This document shows positions 49,801 to 61,800 of a stretch of DNA of 64,000 bases, piece after piece; position 1 is the first letter of the stretch, and each line of letters opens with the position of its first letter. Below the pieces are notes generated by a model. It had not been told where the DNA came from, ran no database searches, and was given only the letters and a program-made list of their open reading frames with translations. Source of the DNA: Ostrinia nubilalis. Taxonomy: Eukaryota > Arthropoda > Insecta > Lepidoptera > Crambidae. The stretch lies in NCBI RefSeq assembly GCF_963855985.1, contig NC_087093.1:12415001-12479000 (forward strand), given 5' to 3'. Position numbers and translations under genes: made by a program.

Positions 49801-52800
49801 AGCCGCTGTTGGCGCCGCGAGACTCCTGCCGCCAGTTGGCGCCGGCTCTAGCTACTCACTTGTGGTTCTCCTGGCGGAGCTGGTGCAGCTGGTGGTCCCT
49901 GGAGTTGGCGGTGGACACGGCTGAAGGAGTGGCCACGTCGGCCGCCGCGCAGCCGCTGTTGGCGCCGCGAGACTCCTGCCGCCAGTTGGCGCCGGCTCTA
50001 GCTACTCACTTGTGGTTCTCCTGGCGGAGCTGGTGCAGCTGGTGGTCCCTGGAGTTGGCGGTGGACACGGCTGAAGGAGTGGCCACGTCGGCCGCCGCGC
50101 AGCCGCTGTTGGCGCCGCGAGACTCCTGCCGCCAGTTGGCGCCGGCTCTAGCTACTCACTTGTGGTTCTCCTGGCGGAGCTGGTGCAGCTGGTGGTCCCT
50201 GGAGTTGGCGGTGGACACGGCTGAAGGAGTGGCCACGTCGGCCGCCGCGCAGCCGCTGTTGGCGCCGCGCCGAGACTCTTGTCCCGCCAAGTTGGCGCCT
50301 AGCTCTGGAATGGTTAAAGGAATAAATTTTAGATGCACCAAACATGGATATGCTGGATTTTGTAACAATAGAACTGGAATCTGCTTTTGAAACTAAGGAA
50401 ACTTTGGTTTCAAGGGTGAAAAAACTTATTTAGAGGCAAATAACTTGTATTACTAGAACGATGTAAAAATTTACTGAGAAAAATACTGATTGTTGCTGTT
50501 CGATTGAAACTCAGCTGAAAAGATTACAGAATTACGAAGCTTATAAAAGTAAAACCAAGACGATTCTTAGGACGACATAGCGCCACTCTAGATGAATCTT
50601 TATTCAAGAAAAGTTACAAGCTTGTGATTTGTATAAGTTAAAAAATCCAACCAGTTTTAATACATTCTTCACTTTTGTCTGATCTTGCAGATGGCATTCG
50701 TTACTGTTATTTTACGGAAAAAATTACAGATTGTACCAGAAACGTGATGAAAATTATCTAAATCATCTAACCTGGCGACAACACAGTAATGGCGGCTTGC
50801 ACAGCATTCCTCACTAAATTATCCAGCGCAAACATCCAATGGGGCTTTATGCTGTGCATCCTCAGTACTGCATTAACTGCCTCTTGGAACATATAGATGG
50901 CGGCATGAAGCTCGTTTATGGCCTTGGAGTCGAAGTCTAGTTCCTCCTTCAAGGTTGTGATGGCTTGTTCTATGACGCTTCTGTTCTGGTCCATTATGTA
51001 GTCTTTGAGCGCTAGGCGGAGGGTTTCTAGGTGATGCTGTTGAGAAACGAAATTTATATGAAAATAATAATCATTGAACAAAATGTGACAAGTATAAGCG
51101 CGTGCGCGCGTAATTTCATATATTAGCTGTCGTCACGACTTCGCGACGACAAGTTAACAATATGAAATGATGCGCGCACGCGTTTTGTGGCCGCGTCTGT
51201 CGCGCGATTTGTCGCCCAGTGTGCGATGTCGCTAAGACGTTAGCATTGTTAGGCTAGCATGTATCTTATAAGCGGTTTTTTTCGCTTGTTCCGAAATAGT
51301 CACAATGTAACGTGTAACAATATGACTCAGAATTGGGAAAAAAATCCAGAGGTTACATTTATTTACCTATCTTCCCAACCAGTCACACTGTAACTGGTAT
51401 TTTTTGACAGAAAGCCTTTAGACTAATTAAGTATTTTATTATTAGTTTTTAATAAAATGTTGGATCAAATTAACACTTGACCAACTTACCATCGTAAGAA
51501 GAGTGTTACCAAAGTCCTGTTGTACACTCAACATCCATTTTGAGCAGATTTTTTCACTGTCCTGCTCCAACACTCGTGAAAGAGTGAGACGGCGTTGCGA
51601 GTCTTTTTTCAACAGATAAAATCCATCGTGCTCTACATCTATTGATGAACGAGGTACGCTTGTCATGTCCACCTGAAAAAAAAACACGAAATTAAGAATG
51701 TTACCGAGTAGTGAAAGTTATACAGGGTGACTTGTAATGAGTGAACATTCGTGTAAGGGATTATAAAATCCGGTCACCGAGCAGTCACTCACTGCGGCCG
51801 GCCGCCCGTTGCGCAGCCGCGACAGCAATCATTGCAAACGTTGTGATAGGGATAGAGACATGCGATTTTTGGTTTTGCGAAGGTAATACGATAGAAAATA
51901 ATACAAAGTAATAAAAACCACCGGTTATAGGGGCATTTTTTAGAGAAATTTATCAAATAACCAAAAAAACACGAGTTTAAAAGCAGATTTTTTCAAAAAG
52001 TATCATTTTTTATTATTTGTTGGCATTTTTTGTGTATTTTATGTATTTTTATAGTATTGCCTGTTATTTAGCATTATTACTGTTTTTATTTTATTAGGAT
52101 ATACCGCTTAGTTTAAAAGTTATTACGTTTTCTTTACAATAAGTAATTGGAAGAAAAAAAATTAAAATAAAATCTTAAAAATTTTTTGACCTCTTTTTTA
52201 TCGATAAAAATAGGTCTACTTTCATCTATTTTCATATGTACACTTTAACGTGACTCACACTGTATATAATAATAATTACACATGAGCGATAAGGATGGGT
52301 AGCTTGGGGTCATTGTACGAAATTATATCTGCTCGGCGACGGCACTTTAGTACAGGTAATTTGCCACCAATTTAGTTATGTATAATATGCCTAATAAAAA
52401 CTGAACCATTTATGAGTGTTTTTGTGTATTTAATCTGGCAATAAATATTTTTAATTTTCCTTACCTCAGGTGACAGCAGACCTCCCGAAGAACTCCGCCT
52501 GTTGAGGATAGTATCGCTACTATCCATCTCATCGGTGGACGGAGTATTTGGCATAGTACTGTAGGGATACATAAATAAAAACATTTTAATATTAACTCTT
52601 GTGTATTACACAATACATAGGATTTGGAAGCATGCTTTTTACGTGTATTGACTTTTCTAGAGCCATATTTCTTGCAAATATTTTTAAGGAACAGTCAAAA
52701 CATGCTCCCTTAACGGTCTATTTCGTAGTTAAACTAATTTCATATATTTATTTAACTGTAATACAAAAGGTTAGTAAATATAGCGTTAGTAATAATGACT

Positions 52801-55800
52801 GAGCATTTACACGAAAATTGTATGTAAAATTTTGACTACAAAAATGTGTTGGTGGTATTGGTGAAGTGAAAAAGCTTATGGAGTGTGATTGTGTTAAAAT
52901 GATTTCATAGAATGCAATATTTTATGATTTTGAAGTATACCTTTAACTTAAGAAATGAAATGGTTTACTATTATATTAACGATATTCAATAATATTAATC
53001 TCATTACAATTTTATTTCCCCTTATTAGTGTTTTTATCTTGTTAGCTATCTAAATAAATTATTATTATTAATTTTACAATATACACTGTCGTATGTGCAA
53101 TGAGGGTTTTCGCGATTGAAAAATCCGCCAGATGGCAATACGTAGACGCGAGGTCCAAATGCTGCATGATTGATTATTTTTGACATGACATTGACAGATA
53201 TGTCAAAATCCACTAATCACGCAGCAGTCAGACCCCACATCCACGTCCCGCCATCTGGCGGATTTTTCAATCGCGAAACCCCTCATTAGTTTTTAACTTT
53301 GACAATGTCCTTTTAGCGCTATTTTTCTTCCACACATTTGGTCAAGTTAATAAAGTTCTTAAATATCTGCTGCATTTTTTTAATTATTGCAGATAAAATA
53401 AGAATCAAAATAGCTTCCGCTATATCGATAAGAGTTGAAAGTAGCTGACAAATATAGTATTCTATGAACTCTTTAAGGTGCATTTAAACTGTTTGAGCAT
53501 TTTCAGTGTCAGGCGTATTATTCCACGCACGCGAGATTGGCCTAATAATACTATTTTTCTAATCCATCATTTATTAAAGCACGTCTGATACGCGGATTAA
53601 TCTGGCATTGTCTTCAACATCGAGTCATTTGGTTTCCACTGCTGGAACACGACGCAACCTTTTCTAATTTATTAGAGGCAAACGTTCCTCCGTTTACTTT
53701 CCACATTCTGGCTAAGCGTCTCCCCAGGCCTGATGTCCTTAGTCGTCTCTTAGGACATTCATGGAATAAGTGGGAGTGACCCTATTTTGCTCTGCTTGAT
53801 CAAATCACACACAGAATCCCTATCTATGGGGTCCATATTCTGTCAAACGCCGCGTGCGTGGACCAATTCACATGACACTAAAAACACCCTTAAAATTACC
53901 TGCTAGTAGACAAGTCCGGTGGGTATATCAGTATCGGTGAGAGCATCGACGAAGCCGTCCGTGTAATCGTCGGGTTAGACCGGATCGTTTTCACCCTTTT
54001 TGCGGGAAAACAAACACAGGCTTAGGTGCAAAGCAAACGACATATGTTAAGACAAATGTTAACAACCGTGGGACTTGATATGTGCGAATTTTAAGACTAT
54101 TTTTTGGCGTTTCTGCTTCTATAACGATGCAGGGTGAAGGACGTTTGTTTATTAGCATATTATCACTTCATTTCACACGATGAAGGCATCAATGAATTTA
54201 CAATCAATGAAAAATCTTGCGTTCTGTCGCTTATGTTTTTTGCAAATGGCCTGTAGCTTCATAAATCGAAATCTTTTCTATTTACAGTAAAAAACAATTT
54301 TGATAGAATTCACATTCAACTATTTTATGAACTAGACTGAGGCTCATAAATTATGCTTATTTATAGGTACCTACATGTTTGAAGAAGTAATTATTATGAT
54401 ACCGAATACGAATGAAGCATAGACTTCGGTTGAGAAGAATAAATGGGTATGTATATGCCAATTGATTTCATGTAAAACTCAATCCAGCAGTAAATATCGA
54501 CACAAGCTCCTGCCACCAAACTGATAGTATGATGGTAACATCGAAACGACAAGGACAGGCAGACTGTGAACATTCGCCCCAATATAATAAATAAGGCAAA
54601 AGTAAAGCATCTTCAAACTACATAAGTCGCAAATTCAGATGAAATTTCAATTTAGTAAATAATAATAAGTTATTTGACAGAGTTATCAAAAATATCTTTA
54701 ATATGAAGTTTTTTCCTGCATATTTCCTTTTTTTAGCTGTTTGCTTACTAAGTTTGAAAATAATAAAGGTTATAGCACACTTATCAACCCAGAAAGGGAT
54801 CAACACCGTATCGCCATTCGCCGGGAGGCTATCCGTTTCCGGGTTTTAAAAATGCGCTACGTCCTTGAGATGTTAATATGAAGGTGCTTTACTAATTTTT
54901 TTTTACTGTGGCACCGCATTCCGATTTTCACGATAGCAGTACTTTGAAAGTTATCTAAGCATAAGTTTCGTTTAATATTGCACAATCTCTTATTTAATAT
55001 TAAAAGTTATATCTCATGCGAATTTAAATATAATGTGTCTGTGTCCCCATAGACATTTAAAACTCATATAAATGTAATACATTATTAAAATTACTTGATT
55101 ATTGTAGATACAAGAAGCATTCTTGAGTTTTATTAGTAAGAAATTTTATTACCAAATCCTCTTTTAAATAATGGGAATTTAAGTGTATTTAACTACAGTA
55201 TGAAACATTGGCAGATATGAGTTGATTTGACGAAGTAATTTTTCAATTTCTTTATTTTGAACCTTGTGGTTTGAGAATAAAATAAAAACAAATCAACCTC
55301 ACTCGCCAAAATCACAAAATTATAATCATGCCAACACTAAAACTCAGCTTTAACTCTAAAACCATGCATTCACTAAAACTAATGCACGTGTAAACTGCGT
55401 CTAAGAATCCATGCGATTGATTTGAACACGGAAAACAACAGAAATCATGCCTTCATGGATTAAAATTATTCTACACCTCTTAACTTTTAAAATCAGCTGC
55501 AGTTAAAATTTTCAATCCTTTGCTCAGATTTTTATATATTTACACTATCCATCTCTCTCACCCAAACAAACATTGCATAAAGGTACATTCCCATGAAAGC
55601 AAAACAGGTTTTAAGTTAACTGAATCCTCAAATCATAATGGCTTCGTTTCCTAAGAACATTGTTACTAACTCTACTTACATACGGCCGAATACTGAAACG
55701 CCATTTAAATATTTGACGGCTTCTCAAATAGTTAAGCAGCTCCTAAACTTACATTTCGCATACTCAAAACAGTATTTGAACAGTTCTCAATTTTTAAGCA

Positions 55801-58800
55801 CCTCTCAAATTAAGTTGCACTCAAACGCCACTTAAATGAATTTTCGCATACTGAAACGCCATTCAACGCTAAGCATTACTCAAACAACTGTCAAATCGTC
55901 TTGAGCAGCCGTTAAAGGATAGTGCCAGGGTCTGGACCAAGTGCTGCCCAGAATCAACCCATAGTGCATTTTGTTCCTCAGGCCAATACTAATGTGTAAA
56001 CCGAAGCGCACTGCAATCTATCCCTGGAGTTAAGAGAAAAAAAGAGTTTTGTTTTGAAATATTTACATACAAAATATCATCGATATATACGTACTACGCA
56101 TAAGATTTCGTGATTTTGGCATTAAATAACACTCGCTATGTTGAACTTAACCATACTGCATCCGTACACTTTACTTTAGTGCGACTTAGACATTTTTTAT
56201 AAGCGATCTAGCGCTGTTGCAATAGTTTGGTTAGTTGACAGAAATCATTATTTCCAAAATGAAGCAAGAAGTTTTAGTTCTCTATCCTTGCGAAAAATCA
56301 ATTTATTAGTGTATTACAATCGATTATTGAAGTTATTGTAAGCTAAAACTTCTTGCTCCATTTTGGAAATAATTAATTTCGGTCAACTAACCAAACTACT
56401 GCAACAGCGCTTGATCGCTTATAAATAATATCGAAGTCGTACTAAAGTAAGGTGTACGGATGCAGTATGGTTAAGTTCAACATAGCGAGTGTTATTTAAT
56501 GCCAAAATCGCGAAATCTTATGCGTAGTAGGTATACATCGATGATATTTTGTATGTAAATAATTCCAAATAAAACTCTTTTTTTCTCTTAACTCCAGGGA
56601 TAGATTTCAGTGCGCTCCGGTTTACAAATTAGTATTGGCCTGAGGAACAAAATGCACTATAGTTTCATTCTGGGCAGCACTTGGTCCAACTTCCATACAT
56701 GGATTGGCACTGTCCTTGAGAGTGCTTGCGCGGTATCTTAAATCCTATTCTTATACCTAAATCGACCTAAATAGTGGTAAATAATGTCTGTGTCATCGTT
56801 ATCATTACTTTCGAGCCTCGAGGAAATACCTAGATCTAATCGCACGAACGCAATAAGGCTGAACGCTATTGAAAAATATTATTATAATGACATGCAATTC
56901 CGAGCGAGGTTCCGCGTCTCAAAAGAAACGGTGTTGTTTCTGGATTCATAATTTGGAAGCTCTTTGAAACCCCTCACCAAACGCCATACAACCAGTGGAC
57001 TAAATACTTATTATAACCCTACGGTTCTACGCAACGGGAAGTTATGAACGTGTACTAGGTGATATCTTCCACATCGAACAGCCAACTATGCATCGTACTA
57101 GTGCACAAAGTAACAACCAAAATAGCTGCTATGAAATCGCTTTACATAAACATGCCTATTTCTGAGGAATACCTATGGGGACATCGCATAGCAGCATTTC
57201 CAAGAGTGTTGTTGATTTGTCAATTTGATACTCTGTCAACAATGATAAATGTCAATTGTGGTTACGTTTCGGTCCACGATCGCCACTTGATAGATTTCAA
57301 CAATAAAAAGTATCACCTTTAAAATTATTATTTTAATTAAATAAAAATGCAAGCATTAATTTTTTTATATGACAAAACGAGATTTATATATAATAGAAAC
57401 TAAAAAATAAACTGTTCTATGTTAAGTTGATTGAGTATATTTCCATAAAAGACAGTACATAAACAAACGATGCTGCGTGTAATGGATAAAAAACGCAAAG
57501 TTATCATTTGTGTAAATGAAAACATACTTTTTTTGGTAAATGTTGCCATTATGTAAACATTTGAGAGCTGCTTAGCTGATCACGGCTTCAAATCCGTTGA
57601 GTGGCGTTTGAGAATACCATTTAAAATTGAAGGATACTTAAATTTAGGAGCCCGTCAGCTGAGTGAAAGATTTGAGTAGCGTTTCAGTATTCGGCCGATA
57701 GTCTCTAAGATCAAATTGTTACTAACCAAACTATGGACTACATTTGTCTGAAAATAAATGATTTTTATTTTATTTATTATTTTAGTTTAGAAGAGTGGCT
57801 CTAGCTGTGCCAACCGCTTAGTTGCTAAAGACTGGTCCTAATATAGACGTACCTTTACGCGTTTCAAAGTGAGCGAGAGAGAAGGATAGGTCGATATCGA
57901 TTTGTGACCTATGGGTATCGACGAGTATTTAATTTAATTTATACCATACTTACTCAATCTCAGGCGAGCTAGGCAGGTTTCCAGGTAAAGAAGGTTCAGA
58001 TATCTTCTTCTGAGCTAGCTGGGGTCTGGCTTTGTCGGCGGGGACGGATATACTCCGGCTGTAGTCCATGCTACTGCCGAGACGACTGGGTTGCTTCTTC
58101 TTTCTAGAAGATAATGAGAAAATGGAATGAATTTTATGACGAAATTAAAACTTAAACGGACCATTGATTAAGGGCTAAGATGCGCGCCGCAACATCTTTT
58201 CGACATATTTTACCGATTTTAGTCCCATACATTTGTCATCTTGAATCGTCGATAAGACTATCATGGCGCGCATCTTAGCCCGACTGAAGAAACCGACATT
58301 TTGTATCTAACTTATTTACCATACCAGCTTCCAGAAACTATGTTCAGATATACTTAAACTCAATTCGAGGGAATGACTGCGTAAAATTTAATCAATATCA
58401 TATTTAATGATATTAATAGGTATTAGATAGGTAATACGATTAATTAAGGTTCAAATGGAAAATCCAATTAGTACGACTAATTGCAATATAATTATCAAAT
58501 CACGATATAAAAATATTTATAATCTGCAAGATGTACGTACACAGATACTACGTCGCGGCATCTCACAATAGTAAAAACATGGGAATTTTTATGTACGTTT
58601 TTTATGAGTTTGCCATTGATATCAATCTCACCGAAGGAAAAGTACAGATGCGATCTATGGTGGAGCGAGCTTTATCCAGAATTGCCTCTCTCTCGCGATT
58701 TTAAGGCCATAATGTTGGTATTATTTTGTTTAATTTCTGAACTTACTCGCACAAAAATGGGTCTTCAAGCAATTCAGCAGCTGTGGCTCGTTGCTCCGGT

Positions 58801-61800
58801 TCAGGTATGAAACAGCGTAAGATGAAACTTTTCGCTCTCTGCGACAGCTCATTTGGAATCTCTGGATGCGTTTTATAGTATCCGACCTTTAAAAAAGTTT
58901 CAAGTTACTTTATACCTAATAAAATATACAAAATCCTATGTATATCACTAAATAATAGTTGATAAAAGGTTACCTTAAACAACGCCGCCTGTGGTGATCC
59001 TAATTCGATGAACGGTGGGTTGCCTGTTGCCATTTCTACTACGGTGCATCCCAAAGACCAAATGTCAGCCTATAAAAGAAAATCTATATATATAAAAGAA
59101 AGTCGTGTTAGTTACTCCACTTATAACTCAAGAACGGCTGAACCGATTTAGCTGAAAATTGTCAGGGAGGTAGTTTAGAGCCAGGAGAAGGACATAGGAT
59201 ACTTTTTATCCCGTTCGAAATAAAAAAAAAATCTGCTGATTTATTGCCATTAAGGCGGGTCAGCTAGTTTCTTATAAAGACATTGAGTTTTTGAGCGTCA
59301 GGCAAGAGAAAAGTATTCGTCACTTTATGACAAGGCTACAAGATGACTACATCTTATAGCAGACTGAAATTCAGAATCTAATAACATAAAGGTGTAAAAA
59401 AGTACCAGTTTGTATCCTAAAACAAATAGTCCAATATTTCATGTGACCAAAATTATTATGAAAATATCAAACCTCATTCAAAATAGAGTCTTATAACTTC
59501 ACAATAAGATCGCTAATACTCACAGGCGCTCCATACCCCCTCTGTCCCTTATCTATGACCTCCGGGGCCATATACTGCAATGTCCCCGCGAATGTTTCAG
59601 TCGAAGGGCACAGTCCGGCCAGTCGCTTCGACGTCCCGAAGTCGGATATCTTTACCACAGCAATGTAGGTATAATAAAGTCGCTAATACTCACAGGCGCT
59701 CCGTATCCCCTCTGCCCCTTATCTATGACCTCCGCTGCCATATACTGAAATGTCCCCGCGAATGTTTCAGTAGAAGGACACAGCCCAGCCAACCACTTTG
59801 AGGTCCCAGAGTCGGATATCTTTACCACAGCGATGTAGGTATAATAAAGTCGCTAATACTCACAGGCGCTCCATATCCCCTCTGCCCCTTATCTATGACC
59901 TCCGGGGCCATATATTGCAATGTCCCCGCGAATGTTTCAGTCGAAGGGCACAGTCCGGCCAACCGCTTTGACGTCCCGAAGTCGGATATCTTTACCACAG
60001 CAATGTAGGTATAATAAAGTCGCTAATACTCACAGGCACTCCGTACCCCCTCTGTCCCTTATCTATGACCTCCGGGGCCATATATTGCAATGTCCCCGCG
60101 AATGTTTCATTCGAAGGGCACAGCCCGGCCAACCGCTTTGAGGTCCCGAAGTCGGATATCTTTACCACAGCAATGTAGGTATAATAAAGTCGCTAATACT
60201 CACAGGCGCTCCGTATCCCCTCTGCCCCTTATCTATGACCTCCGGGGCCATATATTGCAATGTCCCCGCGAATGTTTCAGTCGAAGGGCACAGTCCGGCC
60301 AGTCGCTTCGACGTCTCGAACTCAGATATCTTTACCACAGCAATATATGTAGGTATAATAAAGTCGCTAATACTCACAGGCGCTCCGTATCCCCTCTGCC
60401 CTTTATCTATGACCTCCGGGGCCATATATTGCAATGTCCCCGCAAAAGTTTCAGTCGAAGGGCACAGTCCGGCCAGTCGCTTCGACGTCTCGAACTCAGA
60501 TATCTTTACCACAGCAATATATGTAGGTATAATAAAGTCGCTAATACTCACAGGCGCTCCGTATCCCCTCTGCCCTTTATCTATGACCTCCGGGGCCATA
60601 TATTGCAATGTCCCCGCGAATGTTTCAGTCGAAGGGCACAGCCCGGCCAGTCGCTTTGACGTCCCGAAGTCGGATATCTTCACCACACCACTGTATGTGT
60701 TCACGAGAACATTGTCGCCTTTTATATCGCGGTGGACGATTTTCTGGTCGTGGAGGTATTTTAGACCTGAGATATGAAGAAATGACACTATAATCTTGTT
60801 CTCCACGTGCTAATTTGAATGGACAAATGTCAAAAGAAGAAATAATGAAATAGAAGTATCGTTTCAGGTACTTAGAATATGAAAGCACCTGCCTTCTTGA
60901 TTCCAATTTGTGTATGAAAAATTTGTAGGTTAAAATTAATAATTCAAATACTTCAAAAATACGTATTCATTTTTAAACGATCACGAAGATGCTACATCAA
61001 ACTCTGATAATCATCTTAATCGCACTTATGTATGTTTTATCGACTTTTGGGAAGGTTTCAAGATTAATACTACTTTTTAAATACTAACCTTCAAGGATCT
61101 GTTTGGTATAATAAGCGATTGTGGCTTCGTTTTCTTTCAACGGACCCCATTTGGACCTTAAAAGAGCAGACAAAGAACCTCCAGGCACTTGCTCCATGAA
61201 AATCTTGAAGTAGTTATTCTCAGAGATTGATCCAAGGTACTGCAAAAATAAAATAAATATTTATTTAATGTAAGATCGTTTCTGTAAGGGACCTGAACTT
61301 CTGAACTATACGTCTAGAAGATTTTTAATGAGTGAAGAACATTATTTCTGTTCCTGTATAAATGATGATGATTCTCTTTGCAATGGGCAGGGCACATAGT
61401 ACGCAGAACTGACGGCCGATGGGGCAGAAAGGTTCTGGAATGGACGGAATGCGTTGGAAAACGCAGCGTGGGACGTCCACCTACAAGGTGGACCGACGAC
61501 ATCGTACAGGTAGCAGGGAAGCGCTGGACGCAGGCCGCTGCCAATCGATCAACATGGAAAGCATTGGGGGAGGCCTATGTTCAGCAGTGGACGTCCTATG
61601 GCTGAAATGATGATGATGATGATGATTCTCTTTATGGAGCGTCATAAAGAACTGTCTCCAGCTTTTCTTATCCAGTGGCCTATTTAGACCACTTTTCGTC
61701 GGTTCTTCAACAAATGGCGTACATACCAGCTTTATCACATCAGGTTATTTAGTACCCATTGTTGGAGGACTTGGCCTTAACTCCCCACGTTCCAAACGGT

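Larger units (their letters stand above)
55683..57697 (+). mobile_element. PIF/Harbinger-like transposon, decayed
   Basis: Inverted ends cggccgaatactgaaacgcc (left) and gcgtttcagtattcggccg (right), with ATA on both sides as a 3 bp target duplication. About 2.0 kb. Inside are fragments of a HARBI1-type transposase (56810-57320) and a separate long inverted repeat (55915-56717). Subterminal copies of actcaaa-type motifs are frequent near both ends. It lies in the 5.4 kb ASK intron. Confidence 0.7.

Noticed and set aside
47616..50010. Mutually exclusive alternative exons in the 18-copy array
   Set aside because: Copies other than the first are 7 or more nt shorter, out of phase, and separated by only 12 bp, so they cannot be used as exons.
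38640..50304. CRISPR array
   Set aside because: Units are 150 bp or more, encode conserved eukaryotic protein, have no unique spacers and no cas genes.
47616..50390. Long plus-strand open frames (186, 144 and 534 codons) rich in Trp, Ser and Ala
   Set aside because: They arise because the 150 bp unit is a multiple of three without stops in that frame. The real coding sense is the minus-strand ASK exon.
53620..53860. Possible coding exon on the plus strand
   Set aside because: Resembles dispersed repeat sequence (compare 61760-61905, with the similar 'cgacatccac...gtggtcctat' pattern); no consistent frame.
60090..60777. Plus-strand frames of 180-189 codons over the kinase array
   Set aside because: Antisense shadow of the activation-loop exon copies, whose minus-strand protein is clearly a kinase.
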